A program made the translations under genes and the position numbers. Of a stretch of 5,521 nucleotides of DNA, positions 1-5,229 are shown piece by piece (position 1 is the stretch's first letter; each line of letters begins with the position of its first letter). The DNA is from Candidatus Delongbacteria bacterium (GTDB lineage: Bacteria; CAIWAD01; BS150m-G50): positions 1 to 5,521 of the forward strand of contig JADHUQ010000149.1 in the NCBI GenBank assembly GCA_016784425.1, given 5' to 3'. The notes below the pieces were generated by a model. The model made no database searches. It was not told the origin of the DNA and was given only the letters and a program-made list of their open reading frames with translations.

Positions 1-296
1 AAATCGATATCTTCACCGATGTCATAATCGATATCATCGGGCAGGTCTTCATCTTCGGAAGCAACAGGCACTGTCGGCAGAGCGGGGGGTGGCGCAACCT
101 TCTCCTGAATTGTCTGCTCGACCTCTTCCACCTCGATCACCTGGATATCCAGATCCCGTTGCTGCACCTGGACCTTGATCTCTTTACTGATGACAAAGAT
201 CAGGATAAACAGCAGTACACCCAGGATTGCGCCCATCTCCAGCTGTTGCTGGTAGCGGAGCTTGATATCAAATTCAGGCAGTTTCTTGTATCGCAT
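1..296 (-). CDS. tonB: TonB-family energy transducer, N-terminal part (cut by window edge)
   Basis: The visible 98 codons begin at ATG 296-294, with an AGGGAGAG ribosome site at 307-300; the gene runs off the left edge, so the C-terminal TonB domain is not seen. Visible layout: a short basic cytoplasmic segment (MRYKKLPEFDIKLRY), one membrane helix at about residues 21-37, an EV/IE-rich stretch (about 53-66), a proline run (P69-P71, then P74 and P77), and a strongly acidic segment (about 81-98, SEDEDLPDD followed by DID repeats). This order of basic N-terminus, one helix and Pro-rich then acidic linker fits TonB proteins of FCB-type bacteria, which carry proton-motive energy from ExbB/ExbD to outer-membrane receptors. 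It lies 19 bases downstream of the second exbD, the usual position in such operons. The identification rests on the N-terminus and context only. A different periplasmic-spanning protein is possible but less likely. Confidence 0.78.
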   Translation of the reverse strand, partial: MRYKKLPEFDIKLRYQQQLEMGAILGVLLFILIFVISKEIKVQVQQRDLDIQVIEVEEVEQTIQEKVAPPPALPTVPVASEDEDLPDDIDYDIGEDID

Positions 297-315
297 GCTC
301 TCTCCCTGTCGCCCC

Positions 316-723
316 TTACTTGAAACGGGTAGCGTAGACGATCCTTAACGCGGAGGCGTTGCGGAGGGCTACCTGAATATCGTTGACGATATTCATCTCC
401 CCTTCCTGGTCCACCTTGAGTGCAACCAGCAGGCGGGGGTTGTCGATCAGTTTGGGGTAGACTATCTCGGAGATTCTCCGGGGTTCCACCAGCTGATCCT
501 CAATCATTACCCTGCTTTTGCGGTCAGCCCAGACATAGCAGATATCCCGTTTACCCTGCTCGATCTTCTTGGTTACCACGGCTGAGGGAACTTTTACCGG
601 TAGCCCGTCATACTGCTTGAAAACCGAGGAGACCATGAAGAAAATGATCAGCATGAAAACGATATCAGGCATCGAGGCTGTCGGTATGGAAACATGCAGT
701 TCGCTTTTTTTGGAGATTTTCAT
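316..723 (-). CDS. exbD: ExbD/TolR family biopolymer transport protein (second copy)
   Basis: This 135-residue protein has the usual ExbD length and plan: a short basic cytoplasmic tail (1-12), the IPTASMPDIVF motif, one membrane helix (about 21-36) and a periplasmic domain (about 40-135). Asp20, at the start of the helix, matches the proton-carrying Asp25 of E. coli ExbD. The family works inside a ring of ExbB subunits, using proton flow to drive TonB or a related partner. The start ATG (723-721) is preceded by GAGGG at 735-731, inside the end of the upstream exbD, and only 2 bases separate the two genes, so translation is probably coupled. Compared with the first ExbD, the periplasmic part is more basic and divergent (TKKIEQGKRD, ADRKSR, a basic C-terminus ATRFK), so it is not a recent duplicate. 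TolR is an alternative name, but no tolA, tolB or pal gene is seen here. Confidence 0.9.
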   Translation of the reverse strand: MKISKKSELHVSIPTASMPDIVFMLIIFFMVSSVFKQYDGLPVKVPSAVVTKKIEQGKRDICYVWADRKSRVMIEDQLVEPRRISEIVYPKLIDNPRLLVALKVDQEGEMNIVNDIQVALRNASALRIVYATRFK

Positions 724-725
724 GC

Positions 726-1148
726 TTATTCCCTCGGTTCCGCGATGGAAATTTTCGTTGCACCGGCCTGTTTCACCTGGTCCAGCACATCGATGAAGAT
801 CCCGTACTTGGTCAGCTTCCCGGTCAGAATAGAAAATATCTGCCGCGGACGACCGTTCTCATCAAGCGGACTCTGCTGCACGATCTGGGAGATTGTTTCT
901 CTGACCTGCTGCAAACCCACGTTGGCATCATCGATCAAGACCTGACCGGCATCGTTGATGAGGATGTTGGTGATAATTTGAGTCTGCACCTTAAAGTCTT
1001 CCCCCATGGCAGGCAGTGTGAGAGAGATCCCCTTGTCGGAATCGATTGTGGTCGTCACCAGGAAGAAAATAAGCAGCAGAAATGCGATATCAGCCATGGA
1101 GGCGGTAGGAATCTCCGCCACCCGTGCCCGGCGTTCACCAACAAACAT
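726..1148 (-). CDS. exbD: ExbD/TolR family biopolymer transport protein (first copy)
   Basis: A 140-residue single-pass inner-membrane protein of the ExbD family. The N-terminal tail carries GERRARVAEIPTASMAD; Asp20 in ASMAD corresponds to the essential proton-path Asp of ExbD/TolR, followed by a membrane helix (about 21-36, IAFLLLIFFLVTTT) and a periplasmic domain of about 100 residues containing ITNILINDAGQVLIDD, a strand pattern typical of the family. The start ATG (1148-1146) directly follows the TAG stop of exbB with no gap, and GGAG in the last codons of exbB sits about 9 bases upstream, so the two proteins are almost certainly made together. In characterised systems an ExbB pentamer encloses an ExbD dimer. 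With another exbD gene directly downstream, this protein could form homodimers or a mixed dimer with that paralogue; the sequence cannot decide. Confidence 0.92.
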   Translation of the reverse strand: MFVGERRARVAEIPTASMADIAFLLLIFFLVTTTIDSDKGISLTLPAMGEDFKVQTQIITNILINDAGQVLIDDANVGLQQVRETISQIVQQSPLDENGRPRQIFSILTGKLTKYGIFIDVLDQVKQAGATKISIAEPRE

Positions 1149-1760
1149 CTACTTGTTCTCCATTTCGATAAGGGTATCAACCATATCTACTGAAGCCTCT
1201 TCCATATCGATGATCAATTTGTCGATCTTAGCCTGGAAGTAGTTATGGAAAAACTGGGTTACTACCGCCGCCATCAGACCGAAGACGGTAGTCAACAACG
1301 CCACCTTGATACCACCGGCGACAATTGCCGGGGAGATGTCATTGGCCTTGGCGATTTCGTCGAAAGCGCTGATCATGCCCCATACTGTTCCCATGAAACC
1401 GAACATCGGCGCCAGAGAAGTGGCGGTACCGATCCAGGTTAATCCCCGCTCCAGGAAGGCCATCTCAATGGTGGCTGCATTCATCATGGCCTTCTCGACA
1501 TTCTCGATGCCACGGTTGTAACGCAGCAGACCGGCGTGAATGATGGAAGCTACAGGACCCTTGGTGGAGGCGCAAATCTCAGTCGCCGCATCGACACCAC
1601 CCGTATGGAGTGAGTCGGTGACCTGCTTCATGAACTTCTTGGTGTTAATCGAAGCCAATGTCAGGGAGACGAATTTAGCAATGATAATGGCGATTCCGAG
1701 CAGCAGGATAATGAGGATGGGGTACATGAAGCCCCCGCCTTCGATGAAATACTTGACCAT
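1149..1760 (-). CDS. exbB: ExbB/TolQ/MotA family proton channel protein
   Basis: A 203-residue inner-membrane protein with three hydrophobic helices: about 13-36, 110-132 and 146-170. The second contains LAPMFGFMGTVWGMISAF and the third ALLTTVFGLMAAVV, the signature MotA/TolQ/ExbB proton-channel region. Thr125 and Thr158 are 33 residues apart, exactly as Thr148 and Thr181 of E. coli ExbB that line the proton path. The position of E. coli Glu176 appears to be Val153 here (GIKVALLTT), preceded by Lys152. Family role: a pentameric stator-like ring that, with ExbD, turns proton flow into motion of TonB. ATG 1760-1758 is preceded by GAGGAG with a 7-base spacer, a strong ribosome site. It is the first gene of the exbB-exbD-exbD-tonB operon; its stop touches the start of exbD. 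TolQ or a motility stator is possible by sequence family, but the tonB-like gene downstream favours ExbB. Confidence 0.92.
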   Translation of the reverse strand: MVKYFIEGGGFMYPILIILLLGIAIIIAKFVSLTLASINTKKFMKQVTDSLHTGGVDAATEICASTKGPVASIIHAGLLRYNRGIENVEKAMMNAATIEMAFLERGLTWIGTATSLAPMFGFMGTVWGMISAFDEIAKANDISPAIVAGGIKVALLTTVFGLMAAVVTQFFHNYFQAKIDKLIIDMEEASVDMVDTLIEMENK

Positions 1761-1827
1761 CGGTAAACTCCTCTGTCTATGTTGTTTTCAGTGTTGCCTG
1801 GCTGATTCCTGAAATCCATGCGATACC

Positions 1828-1869
1828 ACCGGGTAGCGTTTCACCAATTTTACGCGCGGGATACCCGGT
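1828..1869 (-). repeat. Imperfect long inverted repeat in the presumed exb leader
   Basis: ACCGGGTA (1828-1835) is exactly complementary to TACCCGGT (1862-1869), and just inside it GCGT (1836-1839) pairs with ACGC (1852-1855), leaving a 6-base bulge and a 12-base loop. It could be an RNA hairpin in the leader of the exb transcript or two operator copies for the factor that binds the upstream palindrome. It has no following T-run, so it is not an ordinary intrinsic terminator. Confidence 0.35.
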
Positions 1870-1959
1870 CCGGCACCGTTCTTGCCTGACAGTCCCGTAC
1901 CGCAATCGGTTCCCATCCCTCAGCTGGGTAAATTTCAAGAATCGGAACAAATCCGAGAA

Positions 1960-1988
1960 AAGCTACACGATCACCCGGTGAAAGTCAA
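1960..1988 (-). promoter_or_regulatory. Candidate promoter for the exbB-exbD-exbD-tonB operon
   Basis: On the minus strand TTGACT (1988-1983) matches the sigma-70 -35 consensus at five of six bases. A 17-base spacer leads to TAGCTT (1965-1960), a weak -10 (three of six). Transcription would begin near 1953, leaving a leader of about 190 bases before exbB. The good -35 and correct spacing support it; the weak -10 suggests either a regulated promoter or a chance match. Confidence 0.35.
1971..1981. promoter_or_regulatory. Palindrome TCACC-C-GGTGA, possible operator
   Basis: A perfect 5-1-5 inverted repeat sits exactly in the spacer between the candidate -35 and -10 elements, where a dimeric repressor or a MerR-type activator would bind. 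Its core ACCCGGT (1973-1979) recurs at 1863-1869 and, inverted, at 1834-1828 in the same spacer. No regulator gene is in the window, so the binding protein is unknown. Confidence 0.3.
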
Positions 1989-2006
1989 ACAATATTTGCG
2001 GACACA

Positions 2007-2052
2007 GGCTGTTCAGGGGCTGCAACAGCCCCTTCAGCCGCTCCGAAGGGGC
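2007..2052 (-). terminator. Overlapping hairpins after the S41 protease gene, possible terminator
   Basis: Starting 33 bases past the protease stop, minus-strand RNA can form two alternative stems. Stem 1 pairs GCCCCTTC (2052-2045 on the transcript) with GAAGGGGC (2035-2028) around a 9-base loop. Stem 2 pairs AGGGGCTG (2033-2026) with CAGCCCCT (2022-2015) around a 3-base loop, extended by GGCTG (2039-2035) with CAGCC (2011-2007). The two share bases 2028-2035, so they exclude each other. No clear U-run follows stem 2, so Rho-independent termination is uncertain; the structure could also protect the mRNA end. Confidence 0.45.
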
Positions 2053-2085
2053 GCGCGGGGATTTATAAGTGACACAGTTTAACAG

Positions 2086-3672
2086 CTAGGGGGCTATCAG
2101 CTGTGCGGCTTCATCAAAATGGAGCCTGGCCTCCTGCATTACATTGTCAATTTCCGCCAGTACCTGATAAAACTCCATCCTGCCCCAGCAGACACGAGCC
2201 AGTTCAGCTTTGATGGAATTACGGATGAAGTCCCGATCTTTCTGGAACTCCTCCTGAACCAGGGACACTTTTTCTGAACTGAACTCGATGAACTGGTCGA
2301 GGATGGCGTCAGTAACTTCAAATCCACCCAGGAAGTCATCCCAGTTCATTTCACAGACAGGTTGTTGTAGCCGATACTGGGTAGCGAAATCGAAAAACTG
2401 CCGGTTTGTGCGCAAGCGGGCGGCGTAGGGCGTCAACAGAATTGGTTCAATGAGAATATCTGGTGTTATCCCACCACCACCGTAAACCCGGCGTCCCTGC
2501 GGGGTGAAGAATACAGGCTTGTCGATAAGTGAATCGGGCAGACTGTTGGGATCTACATTATCGTAACCCTCCATCACATATTCTACGAGACCGTCGTCAT
2601 AGGGTCGCTGGATGAGCCTTCCGGTTGGTGTGTAGTAGCGGGCGATGGTGATTCGTACCGCCGAGGAGTCCGGCAGCGGGATCTGACGTTGTACCAAACC
2701 CTTTCCAAAGGAGGTGACACCGGCAACCAGACCGCGATCCCAGTCCTGCAGGGCACCGGCTACAATTTCGGAGGCAGAGGCGGAACCATGATTGAGCAGT
2801 ACGATCACCGGGTATTCTCGTTTGCGGACCCATTTGGATGAGTAATGGACTTCGTTAAACATCTTGAGTCTTCCCTGCGTGGAAACCACAATCCGGTCCG
2901 GTGGCAGGAAGAAATCGGTGACAGTGATCGCTTTTTCGAGATATCCTCCCGGATTGCCACGAAAATCGAGCAGCAGTTGTCGCATCCCCTCTGCTTCAAG
3001 GGTGTCGAGGGCGTTGGCGATTTCGGTATCGGTAGTAGCCATAAAACGGTTGACCCGCACATAACCGGTGCTGTCATCCAGCATGAAACTGGCAACCACG
3101 CTGTTGATTGGAATTTTGTCACGGGTAATAGTGAAATCGAGCGGTTCGTCCAATCCCTCCCGGCGTACTTTGATGGTGACCTGGGTGCCGCGCGGTCCTT
3201 TCAGTTTTCTCTGAACCTCTTCGTTTTTGATACCCCAGGTGGATTTACCCTCTATTTCGATAATCTGGTCACCGGGAGCCATCCCCAACTGGTCGGCGGG
3301 ACTTCCGGGAATGGGGGAGACAACCCGGAGTATTTTATCCTGTATCTCAAAATAGATACCGATTCCTTCGAACTGACCGGCGAAGTCCTCTTTGACCTCA
3401 CGCAGATCTGCCGGTGGAATATAGACTGAATGAGGGTCCAGCTTTTCCAGCATACCGGTGATGGCACCCTCCAGCAGATCACCCAGGTCTGCCTCTTCGA
3501 CATAGTACTCCCGAATTACACCGAGAATCATCCGGATCTTATCAAACTGGAATCCGACCCCCTGGGATGAGGCAAATGTTGAACCAGCCAACCAACCGGC
3601 TCCACCGATAGTTGTAAGTAAAACCAGAATTAGCAGAACTCGTTTGCGCATGTTTTTCGGTTTCTCCATCAT
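2086..3672 (-). CDS. Membrane-anchored S41 (C-terminal processing) serine protease with PDZ domain
   Basis: A 528-residue CtpA/Prc-type protease. Order: an N-terminal signal or anchor helix (about 11-34, after KPKNMRKR); an N-terminal helical segment (about 42-95, with EYYVEEADLGDLLEGAI and LDPHSVYIP); a PDZ domain (about 98-180, including GSPADQLGMAPGDQIIEIEG); and the S41 catalytic core (about 190-410). Ser299 in GSASASE and Lys324 in SFGKG form the Ser/Lys dyad with the 25-residue spacing of E. coli Prc; Asp310 and Gln328 also match conserved positions. These enzymes act in the periplasm, cutting proteins at their C-termini, often for cell-envelope quality control or processing. The GGGGITPD motif (398-405) and a C-terminal extension of about 115 residues resemble FCB-group homologues. 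The start is uncertain: ATG at 3672 has almost no ribosome site, whereas Met8 (3651) has GGAG 12 bases upstream. The gene stands alone, with 264- and 325-base spacers on either side. The substrate is unknown. Confidence 0.95.
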   Translation of the reverse strand: MMEKPKNMRKRVLLILVLLTTIGGAGWLAGSTFASSQGVGFQFDKIRMILGVIREYYVEEADLGDLLEGAITGMLEKLDPHSVYIPPADLREVKEDFAGQFEGIGIYFEIQDKILRVVSPIPGSPADQLGMAPGDQIIEIEGKSTWGIKNEEVQRKLKGPRGTQVTIKVRREGLDEPLDFTITRDKIPINSVVASFMLDDSTGYVRVNRFMATTDTEIANALDTLEAEGMRQLLLDFRGNPGGYLEKAITVTDFFLPPDRIVVSTQGRLKMFNEVHYSSKWVRKREYPVIVLLNHGSASASEIVAGALQDWDRGLVAGVTSFGKGLVQRQIPLPDSSAVRITIARYYTPTGRLIQRPYDDGLVEYVMEGYDNVDPNSLPDSLIDKPVFFTPQGRRVYGGGGITPDILIEPILLTPYAARLRTNRQFFDFATQYRLQQPVCEMNWDDFLGGFEVTDAILDQFIEFSSEKVSLVQEEFQKDRDFIRNSIKAELARVCWGRMEFYQVLAEIDNVMQEARLHFDEAAQLIAP

Positions 3673-3688
3673 TTTACCGTTTTATTGA

Positions 3689-3718
3689 ATTGTAACGCAA
3701 TTTTCGTACCAGTGTGAC
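3689..3718 (-). promoter_or_regulatory. Candidate promoter for the S41 protease gene
   Basis: TACAAT (3694-3689) on the minus strand matches five of six bases of the -10 consensus; GTCACA (3718-3713), 18 bases upstream, matches four of six at -35. The start of transcription would be near 3682, leaving only about 10 bases before the first ATG but about 31 before Met8, which has a GGAG. This promoter therefore favours Met8 as the real start. Confidence 0.35.
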
Positions 3719-3759
3719 GTGACAGCCGGCAACCCCCATCGCAGAGATCCTGGCACCCT

Positions 3760-3778
3760 TTCACTAATAACGAGTGAA
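3760..3778. repeat. Small inverted repeat upstream of the S41 protease gene
   Basis: TTCACT (3760-3765) and AGTGAA (3773-3778) form a perfect six-base inverted repeat around a 7-base AT-rich centre. It lies about 40 bases upstream of the candidate -35 element, a position suited to an activator or repressor site. No T-run follows it on the minus strand, so a terminator for dprA is unlikely. Confidence 0.3.
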
Positions 3779-3828
3779 TAAAGCACTTAAGATGCAAAAG
3801 ATTAGGGGGAGGGGAGTGATCTTCCAGC

Positions 3829-3891
3829 TGACGCGGGGGGCTGACCTGCCCCAACCTCCTCCCGATCCCCAGGTTGACGTCGGGGGCTGAC
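3829..3891. repeat. Direct repeat pair TGACG-(G-rich)-CTGAC
   Basis: Two 17-base units, 3829-3845 and 3875-3891, both read TGACG, then a G-rich centre, then CTGAC, and agree at 15 of 17 positions, with starts 46 bases apart. Each unit carries TGAC at both ends. A further TGACG lies just beyond the second unit at 3914-3918 and another at 3715-3719. They may be binding sites for a regulator of the protease gene or a remnant of a small repeat family. Confidence 0.45.
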
Positions 3892-3936
3892 GTTTTGCAA
3901 ACCGATCAAAGACTGACGCCAGAGGGCTTATTCTAA

Positions 3937-5022
3937 TCACCTGCAAACCTGCGAACAGTACTGACCCGGCAGCTGTTGCAGATGTCCGGCGAACTCCAGC
4001 TCCATCAACAGCAACGCCAGTTCCCCAGGTGGTAAACCTGTTCTCCGCTGCAGCTCGTCAACATGAAGCGAGGTTTCCTGTGCCAGGCATTCCATCACAG
4101 CCGCCTGAGACAAGGTCAAGGGGGGAAGTGAGGGAATTGTTCCGGCAACAGGAGCCGGATGATCTATAGACAGTGCGGTCAGTAGATCCTCGGGCTCCAC
4201 CGCCAACAGAGCGCCCTGTTGCAGCAGGTGCAGGTTCCCGGCATATCTCTTGTCACCAATACACCCGGGCAGGGCGTAGACCTCGCGGTTCTCCTCAAGG
4301 GCCAGACGGGCGGTGATCAACGCACCACTGCGAACAGGCGCCTCCCCGACCAGAACCCCCGGCACCAGACCAGCCACAATGCGATTACGGCGGGGAAAGT
4401 TGCTCCCCTGTACCGCTGCCCCGGGCGGAAATTCACTCAACAGCAATCCCTCCACACCGATCCGGTCTTGCAGCTCCCGATTTTCTGCGGGAAAAGCGCT
4501 GTCGAGCCCTGTTCCCAGTACAGCTATAGTCGAACCACCATCCAGAGCGCCCTGGTGCGCTGCAGTATCAATCCCCCGCGCCAGCCCGCTGACTACAACC
4601 ACACCCCTGGCTGCAATCTCCCGGGCAAACCGCCGGCAGATTTCCCGGCCAGCCCGGCTGGCGTTACGGGTGCCTACAATTCCCCACAATGGCTGCTGCA
4701 GCAACTCACGTTGCCCCCGGTAAAACAGCTGAGCGGGTGGAGAGTGTATCTGACGAAGCAACTCAGGATAATCACTATCGTGCCAGGCAATTCGTGAATA
4801 ACTACCCCGCGCCAGATCGGTGGCAATATTATGGGCCAACCTGCGCATTTCCCGGCGGTGCAGGTGGCTGGGCCAGCGGGTATAGGGAAATTCCCTCCGC
4901 AGGAGGGACAGGGGTAATTGAAAAGGATTACGGCTCCCGGCCGCTAATTCAAGCAGGCGGCTGTAGTGATGGGCATTGGCGCCGGTGACCAGTGCCAGTT
5001 CGATTTCCAGCGTTTGCAGCAA
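3937..5022 (-). CDS. dprA: DNA-processing protein DprA
   Basis: A 361-residue protein of normal DprA length. Layout: an N-terminal helical region (1-75, degenerate SAM/HhH-like), a linker with DYPELLRQIHSPPAQLFYRG (84-103), a Rossmann-like domain (about 110-285) and a C-terminal winged-helix domain (about 300-361). The Rossmann signatures are all present: GIVGTRNASRAG (114-125), SGLARGIDTAAHQGAL (145-160), LGTGLD (169-174), LLSEFPPG (194-201), FPRRNRIVAGL (209-219) and RSGALITARLALE (231-243). DprA binds incoming single-stranded DNA in the cytoplasm and loads RecA during natural transformation; many non-competent bacteria also keep it. The start is TTG at 5022-5020: no ATG or GTG occurs between it and the in-frame TAA at 5070-5068, and AGGA lies 7 bases upstream. 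Flanking genes are on the same strand but over 200 bases away, and no other competence gene is visible. Confidence 0.96.
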   Translation of the reverse strand: MLQTLEIELALVTGANAHHYSRLLELAAGSRNPFQLPLSLLRREFPYTRWPSHLHRREMRRLAHNIATDLARGSYSRIAWHDSDYPELLRQIHSPPAQLFYRGQRELLQQPLWGIVGTRNASRAGREICRRFAREIAARGVVVVSGLARGIDTAAHQGALDGGSTIAVLGTGLDSAFPAENRELQDRIGVEGLLLSEFPPGAAVQGSNFPRRNRIVAGLVPGVLVGEAPVRSGALITARLALEENREVYALPGCIGDKRYAGNLHLLQQGALLAVEPEDLLTALSIDHPAPVAGTIPSLPPLTLSQAAVMECLAQETSLHVDELQRRTGLPPGELALLLMELEFAGHLQQLPGQYCSQVCR

Positions 5023-5033
5023 TAGTACTTCCT
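5023..5033 (-). promoter_or_regulatory. Ribosome site that fixes the TTG start of dprA
   Basis: AGGAAG at 5033-5028 lies with AGGA ending 7 bases before the TTG codon at 5022-5020, ideal spacing. The reading frame is open back to a TAA at 5070-5068 with no ATG or GTG in between, so this site and the TTG are the only well supported start. Confidence 0.7.
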
Positions 5034-5229
5034 GATGAAGAAGGATACAGTCCGGGCGGGGTAGTGATTAGATGCCTGGGGTTGGGGATTGTTCCCGGAG
5101 GATGATTTCAGAGACACGGCGATTAATCAGAGGGCGATTTAACCAGCTGGATCTTGAAGGTCGAACTCATCATCCAGCAGCGGATTACGCATTGACGTGG
5201 CTTTCAGCGATTTCCAGGTTGGTATTCGC
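5023..5229. other. 207-base spacer upstream of dprA
   Basis: Between the stop of the surface-protein gene and dprA I see no strong promoter, terminator or gene. A 17-codon minus-strand frame (5192-5139, MRNPLLDDEFDLQDPAG) lacks a good ribosome site. A CCAGCTGG palindrome lies at 5143-5150. Confidence 0.5.

Larger units (their letters stand above)
1761..2085. other. 325-base spacer between the S41 protease gene and exbB
   Basis: No convincing gene lies here. Read leftward from the protease stop, it holds overlapping hairpins (2052-2007), a candidate promoter (1988-1960) with a palindrome inside it, an imperfect long hairpin (1869-1828) in what would be the exb leader, and finally the exbB ribosome site at about 1773-1768. 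The spacer is thus best read as the 3' end of the protease transcript followed by the control region of the exb operon. A possible 66-codon frame on the plus strand (1882-2082) has no family resemblance and overlaps the hairpins. Confidence 0.7.
3673..3936. other. 264-base spacer between dprA and the S41 protease gene
   Basis: No convincing gene. It holds a possible promoter next to the protease start, a small inverted repeat (3760-3778), a pair of 17-base near-identical direct repeats (3829-3845 and 3875-3891), and G-rich plus-strand tracts (3805-3814, 3835-3840). No obvious terminator hairpin with a T-run follows dprA. Two overlapping minus-strand frames cross it (3946-3764 and 3854-3669) but show no family features. 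Confidence 0.6.

Noticed and set aside
1882..2082. 66-codon plus-strand frame in the spacer upstream of exbB
   Set aside because: Overlaps the hairpins and promoter-like elements, lacks a ribosome site and any recognised motif.
2845..3429. 194-codon plus-strand frame inside the S41 protease gene
   Set aside because: Antisense shadow of a gene with intact catalytic motifs; its own protein shows no family features.
3669..3854. Minus-strand 61-codon frame whose TGA overlaps the protease ATG
   Set aside because: The ATGA overlap looks like coupling, but the protein has no membrane segment or family motif, no good ribosome site, and runs through the direct repeats and the candidate promoter.
3764..3946. 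Minus-strand 60-codon frame overlapping the end of dprA
   Set aside because: Low-complexity Gly/Trp/Arg sequence made by the G-rich repeats, no recognisable domain; chance frame.
4219..4797. 192-codon plus-strand frame inside dprA
   Set aside because: Antisense shadow; Gln/Pro/Thr-rich composition reflects the complement of dprA codons.
5051..5096. Possible G-quadruplex from four G-runs on the plus strand
   Set aside because: One loop would be about 16 bases, too long for a confident quadruplex, and two runs have only three or four G.
5139..5192. 17-codon frame MRNPLLDDEFDLQDPAG upstream of dprA
   Set aside because: Possible leader peptide, but there is no ribosome site or attenuator hairpin, and short frames of this size are expected by chance.
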